Of a stretch of 8,911 nt of DNA, positions 1-5,713 are shown in pieces. Each line of letters begins with the position of its first letter. Within the stretch, counting starts at the first letter, position 1. A program made the translations under genes and the position numbers. Below the pieces are notes generated by a model that searched no databases, had not been told where the DNA came from, and was given only the letters and a program-made list of their open reading frames with translations. Source of the stretch: Candidatus Faecivivens stercoravium (lineage in GTDB: Bacteria > Bacillota > Clostridia > Oscillospirales > Ruminococcaceae); contig DVHA01000246.1 in assembly GCA_018712425.1 (NCBI GenBank), positions 1 through 8,911 of the forward strand, read 5' to 3'.

Positions 1-55
1 CCTGTAAAGACAGGATAACCGCTAGAAATTCGAGCCGTGTCATATCTTTTTTCAT
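1..55 (-). CDS. N-terminal fragment of a small leftward gene, unknown function
   Basis: Only the first 18 codons are inside the window; the gene runs off the left edge. The visible start reads MKKDMTRLEFLAVILSLQ, a short amphipathic helix-like stretch that I do not recognise as a named family. The ATG at 55 is preferred over the in-frame ATG at 61 because the purine-rich AGGAAGG ribosome binding site (complement of about 62-68) lies about 6 nt from the former and touches the latter. It has its own consensus promoter with a palindromic operator (102-130) and a 5' leader hairpin, so it is tightly regulated and transcribed away from the phage structural genes. A small phage regulatory or moron-type protein is possible, but that is inference. 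Confidence 0.55.
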   Translation of the reverse strand, partial: MKKDMTRLEFLAVILSLQ

Positions 56-71
56 GTCCATCCTTCCTTTC

Positions 72-95
72 GTAAGAGGTTTTCCTCTGCCTTAC
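72..95 (-). promoter_or_regulatory. 5' leader hairpin of the leftward small gene
   Basis: Read leftward, the leader from the predicted transcription start (about 95) begins with GTA, then AGAGG, an AAAA loop, CCTCT and TAC. The AGAGG/CCTCT stem is 5 bp, extended by GTA/TAC with a 4-nt bulge. It sits at the extreme 5' end of the mRNA, just before the AGGAAGG ribosome binding site, where such hairpins often protect transcripts from decay. Function is inferred from position only. Confidence 0.35.
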
Positions 96-101
96 AAGTA
101 T

Positions 102-130
102 ATTATATCATACGTTATACCGTATGTCAA
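102..130 (-). promoter_or_regulatory. Consensus sigma-A promoter of the leftward small gene
   Basis: On the minus strand a perfect TTGACA (-35, 125-130) is followed after exactly 17 bp by a perfect TATAAT (-10, 102-107). The predicted transcription start is about 94-96, giving a leader of about 40 nt before the ATG at 55. A promoter this close to consensus should be very strong unless repressed, which fits the palindrome filling its spacer. Confidence 0.85.
109..126. promoter_or_regulatory. 18-bp palindromic operator inside the promoter spacer
   Basis: CATACGTTATACCGTATG is symmetric at 16 of 18 positions, with arms CATACG and CGTATG. It covers the 17-bp spacer and the last two bases of the -35 of the leftward promoter, so a bound dimer would block RNA polymerase. 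ATACG-N6-CGTAT dyads are the kind of site bound by phage XRE-type repressors or ribbon-helix-helix dimers. Which protein binds here cannot be told from the window. Confidence 0.6.
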
Positions 131-160
131 GGCCTTTTTGGCCCTTTTTTGGAAAATTTT

Positions 161-210
161 TGATAGTAAATGATAGTAAATGATAGTAAATGATAGTGAA
201 TGATAGTAAC
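161..210. repeat. Five tandem 10-bp direct repeats (TGATAGTAAA)
   Basis: Five back-to-back copies of TGATAGTAAA. Copies 1-3 (161-190) are identical, copy 4 (191-200) has G at position 8, and copy 5 (201-210) ends in C. The 10-bp period is about one helical turn, so every copy presents the same DNA face. The array ends 6 bp before the TG of an extended -10 (217-225) and occupies where a -35 would be. This arrangement suggests a cooperative binding array for a late-gene activator. An iteron-type replication role is less likely, since no replication gene is nearby. Confidence 0.8.
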
Positions 211-216
211 CTTGCG

Positions 217-225
217 TGGTATAAT
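217..225 (+). promoter_or_regulatory. Extended -10 promoter for the rightward late operon
   Basis: TGGTATAAT matches the extended -10 consensus (TGN plus TATAAT at 220-225), predicting a transcription start near 232. The -35 position (about 197-202, GTGAAT) does not resemble TTGACA and lies inside the 10-bp repeat array. The promoter probably depends on an activator bound to the repeats, as phage late promoters in Firmicutes often depend on a dedicated regulator (for example ArpU/RinA-type proteins). The identity of the activator is inference; its gene is not in this window. Confidence 0.65.
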
Positions 226-268
226 GCAATCATGGGGCAAAAGCAAAAGGCCCCGCTCTATATAAAAC

Positions 269-311
269 AAAGCCGCAGGCGTGTCAGAGCGACGCGCTGA
301 GCGGCTTTTTT
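269..311 (+). terminator. Intrinsic terminator / attenuator hairpin in the late-operon leader
   Basis: An 8-bp outer stem AAAGCCGC (269-276) with GCGGCTTT (301-308) encloses a second 7-bp stem GCGTGTC (279-285) with GACGCGC (291-297), which contains one G-U pair and an AGAGC loop. Six Ts (306-311) follow immediately. It lies about 40 nt after the predicted start at 232 and before the first gene, so it would stop leader transcription unless overridden. A smaller hairpin, GGGGC/GCCCC (234-238 with 250-254), precedes it at the 5' end of the RNA. It could instead end transcription entering from the left, although the gene on that side points leftward. Confidence 0.65.
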
Positions 312-335
312 CGTGCTCGGGAGATGATTCGTTGG

Positions 336-749
336 ATGCCGATTTATCACAGATGCCCCCGCTGCGGGGCGAGGCTTCCGGCAGGGGAAACTTGCGGCCG
401 GTGCAAACGGGTTTACCCCGCCAAACCGGGCGACATTTACACCCACTTTTACCAGTCCCGCGACTGGCATAAGGCCCGCGCACTTTGCATGAGCCGGCTG
501 CACGGCCTTGACTGGTACGAATATCTGACCGCAGGGCGTCTGGTCCCGGGCGAGACGGTTCACCACATTGTCCCGCTCCGCGACGACTGGTCGCTGCGGT
601 TGGACCCCTTTAACCTCATCTGCCTCACGAACCAGAACCATCAGCTGGTGCACATCGAGCTGGCAGCCGGCGGAGAGCGGCGGGAAGCGGTCATCAAGCG
701 GCTCAGGGAGGCTCTCCGCTTCGGGTTGAACGGGGGAGAGGGGGAGTGA
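336..749 (+). CDS. HNH endonuclease (phage packaging-associated)
   Basis: This 137-aa protein has an N-terminal zinc ribbon (C7-x2-C10 and C20-x2-C23) and a C-terminal HNH nuclease core: HHIVP at 76-80, N93, and NQNHQLVH at 99-106. HNH proteins next to the terminase genes of HK97-type phages are metal-dependent DNA-nicking enzymes that assist the terminase holoenzyme in cutting concatemers at packaging sites. The position immediately upstream of terS is the classical one. The start is uncertain. ATG at 336 gives the MPIYHRCPRC start usual for these proteins, with GGGAG 12 nt upstream. ATG at 324 adds four residues (MIRW) but directly abuts the same GGGAG. It is the first gene of the rightward operon. 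Confidence 0.9.
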   Translation: MPIYHRCPRCGARLPAGETCGRCKRVYPAKPGDIYTHFYQSRDWHKARALCMSRLHGLDWYEYLTAGRLVPGETVHHIVPLRDDWSLRLDPFNLICLTNQNHQLVHIELAAGGERREAVIKRLREALRFGLNGGEGE

Positions 750-844
750 GAGAAACTTTCCGCTCTCGGCGCGAACACCGCAGGCACAGGTCCCTTTGCG
801 CAAAATTGTAAATAAAATTTCCGGACGATTGGGAGGCGAACGGG
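750..844. other. Gap between the HNH gene and terS
   Basis: A 95-bp spacer, the longest gap inside the rightward structural block before hicBA. It contains an AT-rich patch (802-820) with AAAATT repeated at 802-807 and 814-819, inside otherwise GC-rich DNA, and the terS ribosome binding site GGGAGG (831-836). I see no promoter or terminator. Terminase recognition (cos or pac) sites often lie near terS, so this is a possible location, but nothing in the sequence proves it. Confidence 0.3.
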
Positions 845-1294
845 ATGGGCAGGGCGAGAAAGCCGCTGGCGGCACAAAAAGGGGACCTGACGGTGGCGCG
901 GCAGGTCGAGTTGGAGCAGGCCGAAGCGGCGGTCCGGACGGGCGCCGACGATCTCCGCCGGCCGCCGAAGTGGCTGATTGACCCGGTGGCCAAGAAGGAG
1001 TGGAAGCGGGTGGTCACGGAACTCTCCCAGATCGGGATTGTAGGCAACCTCGACCTTAACAACATCGCCGGGTACTGCAACGCCTTTTCCCTCTACCGCC
1101 GGGCGGTGACGGCCCTCTCCAGCGACGGGGCGCTGTTTGATAAGGACGCGGTCGACGTCATGAAAAAGTACGCCGACGAGATGCGGCGGTTCGCTGCCCT
1201 CTGTGGGCTGACGATCGACTCGCGGCTGAAAGCCGGGGCCTATATGGCCGAGAAAAAGCAGCAGGACATTTCCGACCAGTTCGGAGATATTTAA
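845..1294 (+). CDS. terS: Phage terminase small subunit, P27 family
   Basis: This 149-aa protein has the features of the P27-family small terminase. The N-terminus is basic and Ala/Lys-rich (GRARKPLAAQK), followed by RPPKWL near 40, then KKEWKRVVTELSQIGIVGNL, which is the helix-turn-helix-like conserved block ending in an L-x-x-x-D-L-N-N step. The helical C-terminus is predicted to oligomerise. TerS rings recognise the phage packaging site and recruit TerL, so the expected partner is the large subunit encoded here at 6471-8186. It is unusual that the two are separated by about 5.2 kb; normally they are adjacent. The start is well supported by GGGAGG 8 nt upstream of the ATG. The length is normal for the family. 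Confidence 0.88.
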   Translation: MGRARKPLAAQKGDLTVARQVELEQAEAAVRTGADDLRRPPKWLIDPVAKKEWKRVVTELSQIGIVGNLDLNNIAGYCNAFSLYRRAVTALSSDGALFDKDAVDVMKKYADEMRRFAALCGLTIDSRLKAGAYMAEKKQQDISDQFGDI

Positions 1295-1315
1295 GAGACC
1301 AAGGAGGCAGGCCGT

Positions 1316-1882
1316 ATGAAAATACAGACAAAGAGTGAGATGAAGGCGAAAACTGCGCCCGGCACAGGCAAAGTTTCGGAGGGCACTGATATGCAGCAGG
1401 CGCCGGAGCTGGTGCTGGGACATGCGGCGTCTTATCCGGCGCTGGTCCCGGTGTCGGCGTTTGAGGAGACTGTGAAGTCTCTCGCGGAACCGGATGCCGG
1501 GAAAGCAAAGTCCCGGAAGAAAACGGCCGCAATCCAGGACAGTGGCGAGCGGACGGTTTTTCCGTCCGGTGCGGTTCGGGATATGCACGCGGGAAAGGGC
1601 CGGATGGATCTGCTGCCCTGGGAGGCGATCCTGGAGGTGTCCAAACACTGTGAAGAGGGCGCGCTGAAATACGGGGAACGCAATTGCGAAAAAGGCATCC
1701 CCATTCACAGCCTGATCGATTCGGCTTTCCGCCATCTGGCTAAGTATACGGCGGGGGAGACGGATGAGCCGCATCTGCGGGCGGCGGCCTGGAATATCCT
1801 GTTTGCCCTCTACATGGAGATCCGGCATCCGGAGATGCAGGACATCCCGGCGCGGATGAAGGACGGAGGCGGAAAGCCATGA
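1316..1882 (+). CDS. dATP/dGTP diphosphohydrolase-like protein (MazG-like fold)
   Basis: This 188-aa protein's second half matches the phage dATP/dGTP diphosphohydrolase N-terminal domain family (formerly DUF5664): GKGRMDLLPW at 93-102, the acidic EEGALKYGERN at 113-123, DSAFRHLAKY at 135-144, GETDEPHL at 147-154 and AAAWN at 156-160. Conserved E, H and D residues of this all-helical pyrophosphatase fold would bind metal and remove pyrophosphate from dNTPs. Residues 1-90 are a poorly conserved, Lys/Ala/Pro-rich extension with no recognisable domain. The usual N-W pair after the second motif is N-C here (residues 123-124). AAGGAGG lies 8 nt before ATG 1316. The gene overlaps the next by ATGA at 1879. 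Finding a nucleotide-pool enzyme inside a packaging/tail operon is unusual. The biochemical substrate is inferred from the family only. Confidence 0.72.
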   Translation: MKIQTKSEMKAKTAPGTGKVSEGTDMQQAPELVLGHAASYPALVPVSAFEETVKSLAEPDAGKAKSRKKTAAIQDSGERTVFPSGAVRDMHAGKGRMDLLPWEAILEVSKHCEEGALKYGERNCEKGIPIHSLIDSAFRHLAKYTAGETDEPHLRAAAWNILFALYMEIRHPEMQDIPARMKDGGGKP

Positions 1883-2052
1883 AAAGGCGGATGCGCAGGT
1901 TATCGGTGCTGGTAACGCCGCAGACCTTCTGGCATCTGGCACGGATTGCCAAGATGGCGGGGTTTGGCGACAACCTCGGCCGGGTGATTGATAAGCTGGT
2001 TCGGGAAAAGGTGCTGGCTCTGCGGGGAGAGGAGGGAGACCATGGCAACTGA
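1879..2052 (+). CDS. Small ribbon-helix-helix-like protein (57 aa)
   Basis: The start ATG overlaps the previous stop (ATGA at 1879-1882), and the stop lies 11 bp inside the tape measure gene, so it is translationally coupled on both sides. The 57-aa sequence begins MKRRMRRLSVLVTPQTFWHL. It has a basic N-terminus, one beta-strand (RRLSVLVT), helix A (PQTFWHLARIAKMAG), a FGDN turn and helix B (LGRVIDKLVREKVLAL). That is the ribbon-helix-helix (Arc/CopG) pattern of dimeric DNA-binding proteins. No homologue is recalled by name. It may be a regulator co-expressed with late genes, and a candidate binder for one of the palindromes in the window, but this is inference. It could also be a small structural helper that only resembles the fold. 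Confidence 0.7.
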   Translation: MKRRMRRLSVLVTPQTFWHLARIAKMAGFGDNLGRVIDKLVREKVLALRGEEGDHGN

Positions 2053-4168
2053 CGCGAGCATCGCGGTATCGGTCAAGGACAATTTCTCGGCCGGCATCAC
2101 CGGCATGAAGAAAAACCTCACCGACTTTGAAAAGGAGATCACCGCGACCACCCAGAAAATCCAGTCGTTAAACCGGCAGAAGGCAAACGTGGCGGTGGAC
2201 GTGGCGAAGGCAAAGCAGGAGCTGAAAGAGGCGCGGAAGGCCTTCGATGATACCGACGAAAGCGCGAAGCGGCTGGCGGAGGCGGAATACAACTACGCAA
2301 ACCTCACCTCCGAGCTGAAAAGCGTCACCAGCGAGGCGAATTCGGCCAGCCGGGCGCTAAATAGCCTCCGGGACCAACAGGCGAAAGCCGAAAACCGCGC
2401 GGGCGGCTCTTCCGCCCCTTCCAGCGGTATTTCGGCTACAACTGTGGGTAGCTCTTCCGGCAGCGGGTCCGGCGGGATTTTGCAGACCCTCGGGGCTGCC
2501 GGCGCGACCGGTTTTGTCGGGGACGTCGTCTCCGACGTGGTCGGGGCCTATATCGGTTCGGCCTTTTCGAGTGAAACCGGTACGGTCATCAGCTCGGCCC
2601 TTTCTTCGGCGTCAACCGGCGCCGCGATTGGAACGGCAATTGCCCCCGGCATCGGGACGGCGGTCGGGGCCGTGGGCGGCGCCCTCCTCGGGGCTGTGTC
2701 GGGCGCGACCCAGAACTTTGAGAGCCGGGACGATTATTTTAAAAGCCTTGTAGAAGACCGGTACGACCAGTATAACCAGGAAATCGCGGACGCCCTTTCC
2801 GCGGGGAGCACGGTGGCCTCCAGCCGGGAGCAGTCGAGGCTCCAGTTCTCGACCCTTCTCGGGTCTGACCGGGCGGCGGCCGAATGGGTCGACTGGATGC
2901 AGCAGTACGGCGCGGTGACGCCTTTCAGCTTCGACGACCTCTCCAGCATGAGCCGGGTCGGGCTCTCCTACGGCTTCGATACCGATGAGCTGAAGGCGAT
3001 GATGCAGGCGGTCGGCGACGCCGGTTCGGCACTCGGCATCGAAGGGGCGGATCTCCAAAACATCGCCGCCTATCTCGGGCGGATGAACTCCAGCGACAAG
3101 GTGACGCTGGAATACTTAAACCCGCTGATCGAACGGGGCATTCCGGCGATCGAATACCTCGCCGAAGCGATGGCCGATTCGGCCGACAATGTGGAAGGGA
3201 AGCAGTACACCGAGGCGGACGTCTACGACGCGATTTCCAAGGGGATTCTGGACGGCAGCGACGCCGCCCGGGCGATTATGGGGGCGATGGCGGAGGACTA
3301 CGGCGGCAGCATGGCGGCGATGAGCGAGACCTACGCCGGGAAGCAGTCGACCCTCCAGGACGCCGAAGACCAGTTAAACGCCGCGATGGGCGAAGGGTAC
3401 AACGCCGAACGGGAAAAGGGGATCGACGCCCAGATCGAATACCTGTCCGGGGAGGCCGGCGCCCAGATGGAGGAGATGTATTCTCTCATCGGCCAGTATC
3501 AGGCAAGTCTCGAAAACGCAAAGGAAGAGGCGCTGCGGAACGCGCTGGAAACGGCAACCCAATCGGATGAATACCAGCTTGCCCAGCAGGAAGGGAACGG
3601 CGCCGAGATGGGACGGATCCTCGCTGAGGCAAAGGCCAAAGCGGAAACCGAATATACCCAGACCGAGGAATATCAGCAGTACCTCGCTTCCCAGCAGGGG
3701 ATGATCGAGAGTTTGCAGACGGAGCTGTCGGGGTCGTATGAGGCGCTGGGCTATTCGATGGGGGAAAAACTGTCTGAAGGTCTGAAAAGCGCTGAAAAGA
3801 AGGTCCGGGATGCGGCGCAGCAGGTGGCTAATGCGGCACTTGCGGAGATGGCAGCAGCACAGGCCGGCAGTTACTCTGGCGGCATGACGGGCGTCGGCGC
3901 GCCGAACTACATCACCCACTCCCCCGATGTCGAAGGGCCGGCGAATGCCGCGGGGCTCGCCTACGTCCCGTATGACAACTACCGCACCCGGCTGCATGAA
4001 GGGGAACGGGTGCTGACCGCCGCCGAAAACCGGGCCTATACAGGGGGTTCCGGCGGGGTGACGGTGACCGGGAACAACTTCACCGTCCGGGAAGAGGCGG
4101 ATATTGAGCGGATCGCCGCGGCGCTGGCGGATGAGATTGAGCAGAGGAGGCGGCTTGCATGGCAGTGA
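2042..4168 (+). CDS. Phage tail tape measure protein
   Basis: Start ATG 2042 is chosen over upstream in-frame starts because GGAGG lies 6 nt before it and the protein then begins MATDASIAVSVKDNFSAGIT, a usual start for this family; it is 708 aa long. Residues 20-118 form a Lys/Glu/Ala-rich coiled coil. A Gly/Ser linker follows, then a hydrophobic glycine-rich segment at 146-222, the membrane-active-like region typical of tape measures. The conserved tape-measure core lies around 255-370 (LLGSDRAAAEWVDWMQQYGA, TPFSFDDL, LGRMNSSDKVTLEYLNPLIE). A second helical coiled coil follows, and near the C-terminus the motif LHEGERVLTAAENRAY (651-666), common in Clostridia phage tape measures. It sets tail length and exits with the DNA. 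At about 1.5 angstroms per residue this predicts a tail near 100 nm. It is unusual that no major tail protein or tail assembly chaperone precedes it. Confidence 0.93.
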   Translation: MATDASIAVSVKDNFSAGITGMKKNLTDFEKEITATTQKIQSLNRQKANVAVDVAKAKQELKEARKAFDDTDESAKRLAEAEYNYANLTSELKSVTSEANSASRALNSLRDQQAKAENRAGGSSAPSSGISATTVGSSSGSGSGGILQTLGAAGATGFVGDVVSDVVGAYIGSAFSSETGTVISSALSSASTGAAIGTAIAPGIGTAVGAVGGALLGAVSGATQNFESRDDYFKSLVEDRYDQYNQEIADALSAGSTVASSREQSRLQFSTLLGSDRAAAEWVDWMQQYGAVTPFSFDDLSSMSRVGLSYGFDTDELKAMMQAVGDAGSALGIEGADLQNIAAYLGRMNSSDKVTLEYLNPLIERGIPAIEYLAEAMADSADNVEGKQYTEADVYDAISKGILDGSDAARAIMGAMAEDYGGSMAAMSETYAGKQSTLQDAEDQLNAAMGEGYNAEREKGIDAQIEYLSGEAGAQMEEMYSLIGQYQASLENAKEEALRNALETATQSDEYQLAQQEGNGAEMGRILAEAKAKAETEYTQTEEYQQYLASQQGMIESLQTELSGSYEALGYSMGEKLSEGLKSAEKKVRDAAQQVANAALAEMAAAQAGSYSGGMTGVGAPNYITHSPDVEGPANAAGLAYVPYDNYRTRLHEGERVLTAAENRAYTGGSGGVTVTGNNFTVREEADIERIAAALADEIEQRRRLAWQ

Positions 4169-4623
4169 CGGTAGAAGCGGTGGTAAACGCGGTTTCGGCG
4201 GCGCTTCATAAAGTCTTCCCCGACCGCCCGGTCTACATCAACCAGCAGGAACAGGATTTTAAACGGCCGTCCTTTTTTGTCGACGCCGTTTACTGGACAA
4301 GGGCGCGGCAGAATATCGGAACCGACCGGACGGAACTCTATCTGACCGTATACTGCCTTGAGAAGCTGACGGTAAACCGGAACGGCGACCTGGCCCTCGC
4401 CCTCCAGACGGCGGACAAGGTGGAAGGGCTGTTCCGGATGGGAACGCTGCCGGTGGGCGACCGGGTGTTAAAGGTCAGTGCCTCCCGCGGCGGACAGGAC
4501 CGGGGCGAGTGCGACGTCGACCTCACGGTCAGCTGGAACGACTGGAACGGGTACGACCCGGACGCCGGGTATCCGCTGATGGAAAAACTGCACACGGAGG
4601 TGGTGCCGGATGAATCCTGGTGA
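4159..4623 (+). CDS. Phage tail terminator family protein
   Basis: This 154-aa protein resembles the tail terminator family of Clostridia phages (DUF6838-type). It starts with a helical MAVTVEAVVNAVSAALHKVF, followed by VYINQQEQDFKRPSFFVDAV and alternating beta-strands (ELYLTVYCLE, VGDRVLKVSASR, CDVDLTVSWND). Tail terminators form a hexameric ring that caps the finished tail tube and mates with the head connector. ATG 4159 overlaps the tape measure end by 10 bp, and GAGGAGG sits 8 nt upstream. In ordinary HK97-type genomes this gene lies before the major tail and tape measure genes; here it follows the tape measure. I identify it from strand pattern and family memory, so the family name is less certain than the general role. 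Confidence 0.75.
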   Translation: MAVTVEAVVNAVSAALHKVFPDRPVYINQQEQDFKRPSFFVDAVYWTRARQNIGTDRTELYLTVYCLEKLTVNRNGDLALALQTADKVEGLFRMGTLPVGDRVLKVSASRGGQDRGECDVDLTVSWNDWNGYDPDAGYPLMEKLHTEVVPDESW

Positions 4624-5203
4624 ACTGCGGGAGCGGGCGGAGATTCTTACCCTGAAGGAGACGGACGGGATATACCGGTGGGAAAAAGAGAAGGCCGTCT
4701 GGTGCCGGTATCAGGAGACAGGTAAAAAGAACCTGTTTTCTAAAGTGGGGGTCGGGGCCGCCGGGGCGGAAATCCTGCTGCGGGAGATGCCGGTGGACCT
4801 CACCCGGGCGATGCGGGTGCGCGGGCAGTTCCTATTCCTCACAGATATCCGGAGGGAGGGCACAGCACCCCGGTTTTTGAAGGTGCAGGCGGCTCAGGTG
4901 TCGCCGGTGACGGCAACGGTCAGCCGGCAGAGAGCCGGGATCGGCGAAAACGGCTACCCGGAAAACAGGGTGGAAACGGTGGCGGAATGCCCCGTCTGCC
5001 TCACTGAGAAATATCTGCGGAGTAATGACGAGACGGCGGCGGTGGAAAGCACCGTCCGGCTCGTTGCGGTCGCACCGAAGGTTTTAGTGTGTATTCCCGG
5101 CGACCGGATGGAGATCGACGGGGCGGTTTACCGGGTGGAGGTCTGCCACACGCTGGAGCCGTATAAGAACGAGTATGAAATTGAAAGGGTGGAGGACGAT
5201 TGA
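4610..5203 (+). CDS. Two-domain head-tail adaptor/head-closure-like protein
   Basis: This 197-aa protein overlaps its upstream neighbour by 14 bp, with GGAGGT about 9 nt before the ATG. It begins MNPGELRERAEI, as head-tail joining (SPP1 gp16-like) proteins do. Two halves appear to repeat one small beta-barrel. Half 1 (about 28-85) has VWCRYQETGKKNLFSKVG, then AEILLREMPVDLTRAMRV, then GQFLFLTDI. Half 2 (about 125-180) has CLTEKYLRS, then TVRLVAVAPKVLVCIPGDRM, then GAVYRVEV. It ends in a KNEYEIER motif. The likely role is sealing the portal channel or joining head to tail. Similar proteins in Clostridia prophages are frequently left hypothetical or misnamed. The internal duplication is my visual alignment and not a computed one. 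Confidence 0.62.
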   Translation: MNPGELRERAEILTLKETDGIYRWEKEKAVWCRYQETGKKNLFSKVGVGAAGAEILLREMPVDLTRAMRVRGQFLFLTDIRREGTAPRFLKVQAAQVSPVTATVSRQRAGIGENGYPENRVETVAECPVCLTEKYLRSNDETAAVESTVRLVAVAPKVLVCIPGDRMEIDGAVYRVEVCHTLEPYKNEYEIERVEDD

Positions 5204-5670
5204 GTCAGGAGATTACCATGCAGGGCTTTGACGATCTGCAAAGGCGATTCGATAAGGTGATTCGGGAAGAAAGCAAAAAGCGGCGGCAAATCCACCTGAA
5301 GCTGAACGACCTGATGAAGGAAGAAGTGGACGATGAAATTTTAGACAGCGGTCTTCGCGACCGGCACGGAAAGGTGCGCAGCTGGCAAGGCAAGTTCCCG
5401 GGCTCGGGCGGCGGGTACGCGGCGGTCCGGGCCATCCCCGGCAAAAATGAGTACGGGTACGCCTACGGGTATATCACCAACGCTCTGGAAAACGGGCACC
5501 GGGTGCGGCGGTCCTACCGGCTTGGCTATGTGTCCAAGTCCCGGCGGTTTACGGTAGAAGGATACGGTTTTTACGACAATGCGCGGTTTATGCTTAAAAC
5601 CTGGTCCAGGATGGGCGCCGAAGAACTGGCCGAATGGGTGAGGGATGTGCTGGAAGGGCGGGAAACATGA
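5200..5670 (+). CDS. HK97 gp10-like head-tail connector/tail completion protein
   Basis: This protein is 156 aa from a TTG start at 5200, which overlaps the previous stop as TTGA and has GGTGGAGG about 4 nt upstream. An alternative ATG at 5218 has AGGAG 6 nt upstream but would delete the first beta-strand (EITMQGFDDL), which this family usually retains, so TTG is preferred. The sequence shows the gp10 layout: strand, long charged helix (LQRRFDKVIREESKKRRQIH), then GYITNALENGHRVRR, the conserved N/E-x-G-H-x-R element near residue 95, and a C-terminal helix. HK97 gp10 proteins sit at the neck between head and tail. The gene ends 17 bp before the bidirectional terminator stem. Confidence 0.8.
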   Translation: MSQEITMQGFDDLQRRFDKVIREESKKRRQIHLKLNDLMKEEVDDEILDSGLRDRHGKVRSWQGKFPGSGGGYAAVRAIPGKNEYGYAYGYITNALENGHRVRRSYRLGYVSKSRRFTVEGYGFYDNARFMLKTWSRMGAEELAEWVRDVLEGRET

Positions 5671-5687
5671 CAGTTGCCGGTAAAGCA

Positions 5688-5711
5688 AAAGCCCCGGAGG
5701 ACCGGGGCTTT
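5688..5711. terminator. Bidirectional intrinsic terminator between gp10 and hicB
   Basis: A perfect 10-bp inverted repeat, AAAGCCCCGG (5688-5697) and CCGGGGCTTT (5702-5711), with an AGGA loop. Read leftward it is followed by TTTTGCTTT, a fair U-tract for ending the hicAB transcript. Read rightward only TTT follows, so it may end the late operon inefficiently and allow readthrough toward terL. It ends 2 bp from the hicB stop codon. Confidence 0.8.
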
Positions 5712-5713
5712 AG

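Noticed and set aside
131..150. GGCC-TTTTT-GGCC-CTTTTTT as a rightward terminator.
   Set aside because: The stem would be only 4 bp, and no rightward gene precedes it in the window.
161..210. The tandem repeats as a CRISPR array.
   Set aside because: Units are 10 bp with no spacers and there are no cas genes nearby; they are direct tandem repeats next to a promoter.
1316..1882. Evidence for a 2-aminoadenine (Z) genome from the purine dNTP hydrolase.
   Set aside because: No PurZ or Z-type polymerase is in the window, and the family is widespread in phages with ordinary DNA.
641..1942. A 433-codon open frame on the minus strand opposite terS and the hydrolase gene.
   Set aside because: It is Arg/Pro/His-rich, has no recognisable domain, and lies wholly opposite well-supported genes; long antisense open frames are common in GC-rich coding DNA.
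3374..3997. Antisense open frame of 207 codons within the tape measure gene.
   Set aside because: Composition is that of a GC-rich shadow frame, with no domain, and the sense gene is certain.
2042..4168. Programmed frameshift of tail chaperones before the tape measure.
   Set aside because: The only small gene there is the 57-aa RHH-like protein; I saw no chaperone-sized pair and no convincing slippery site.
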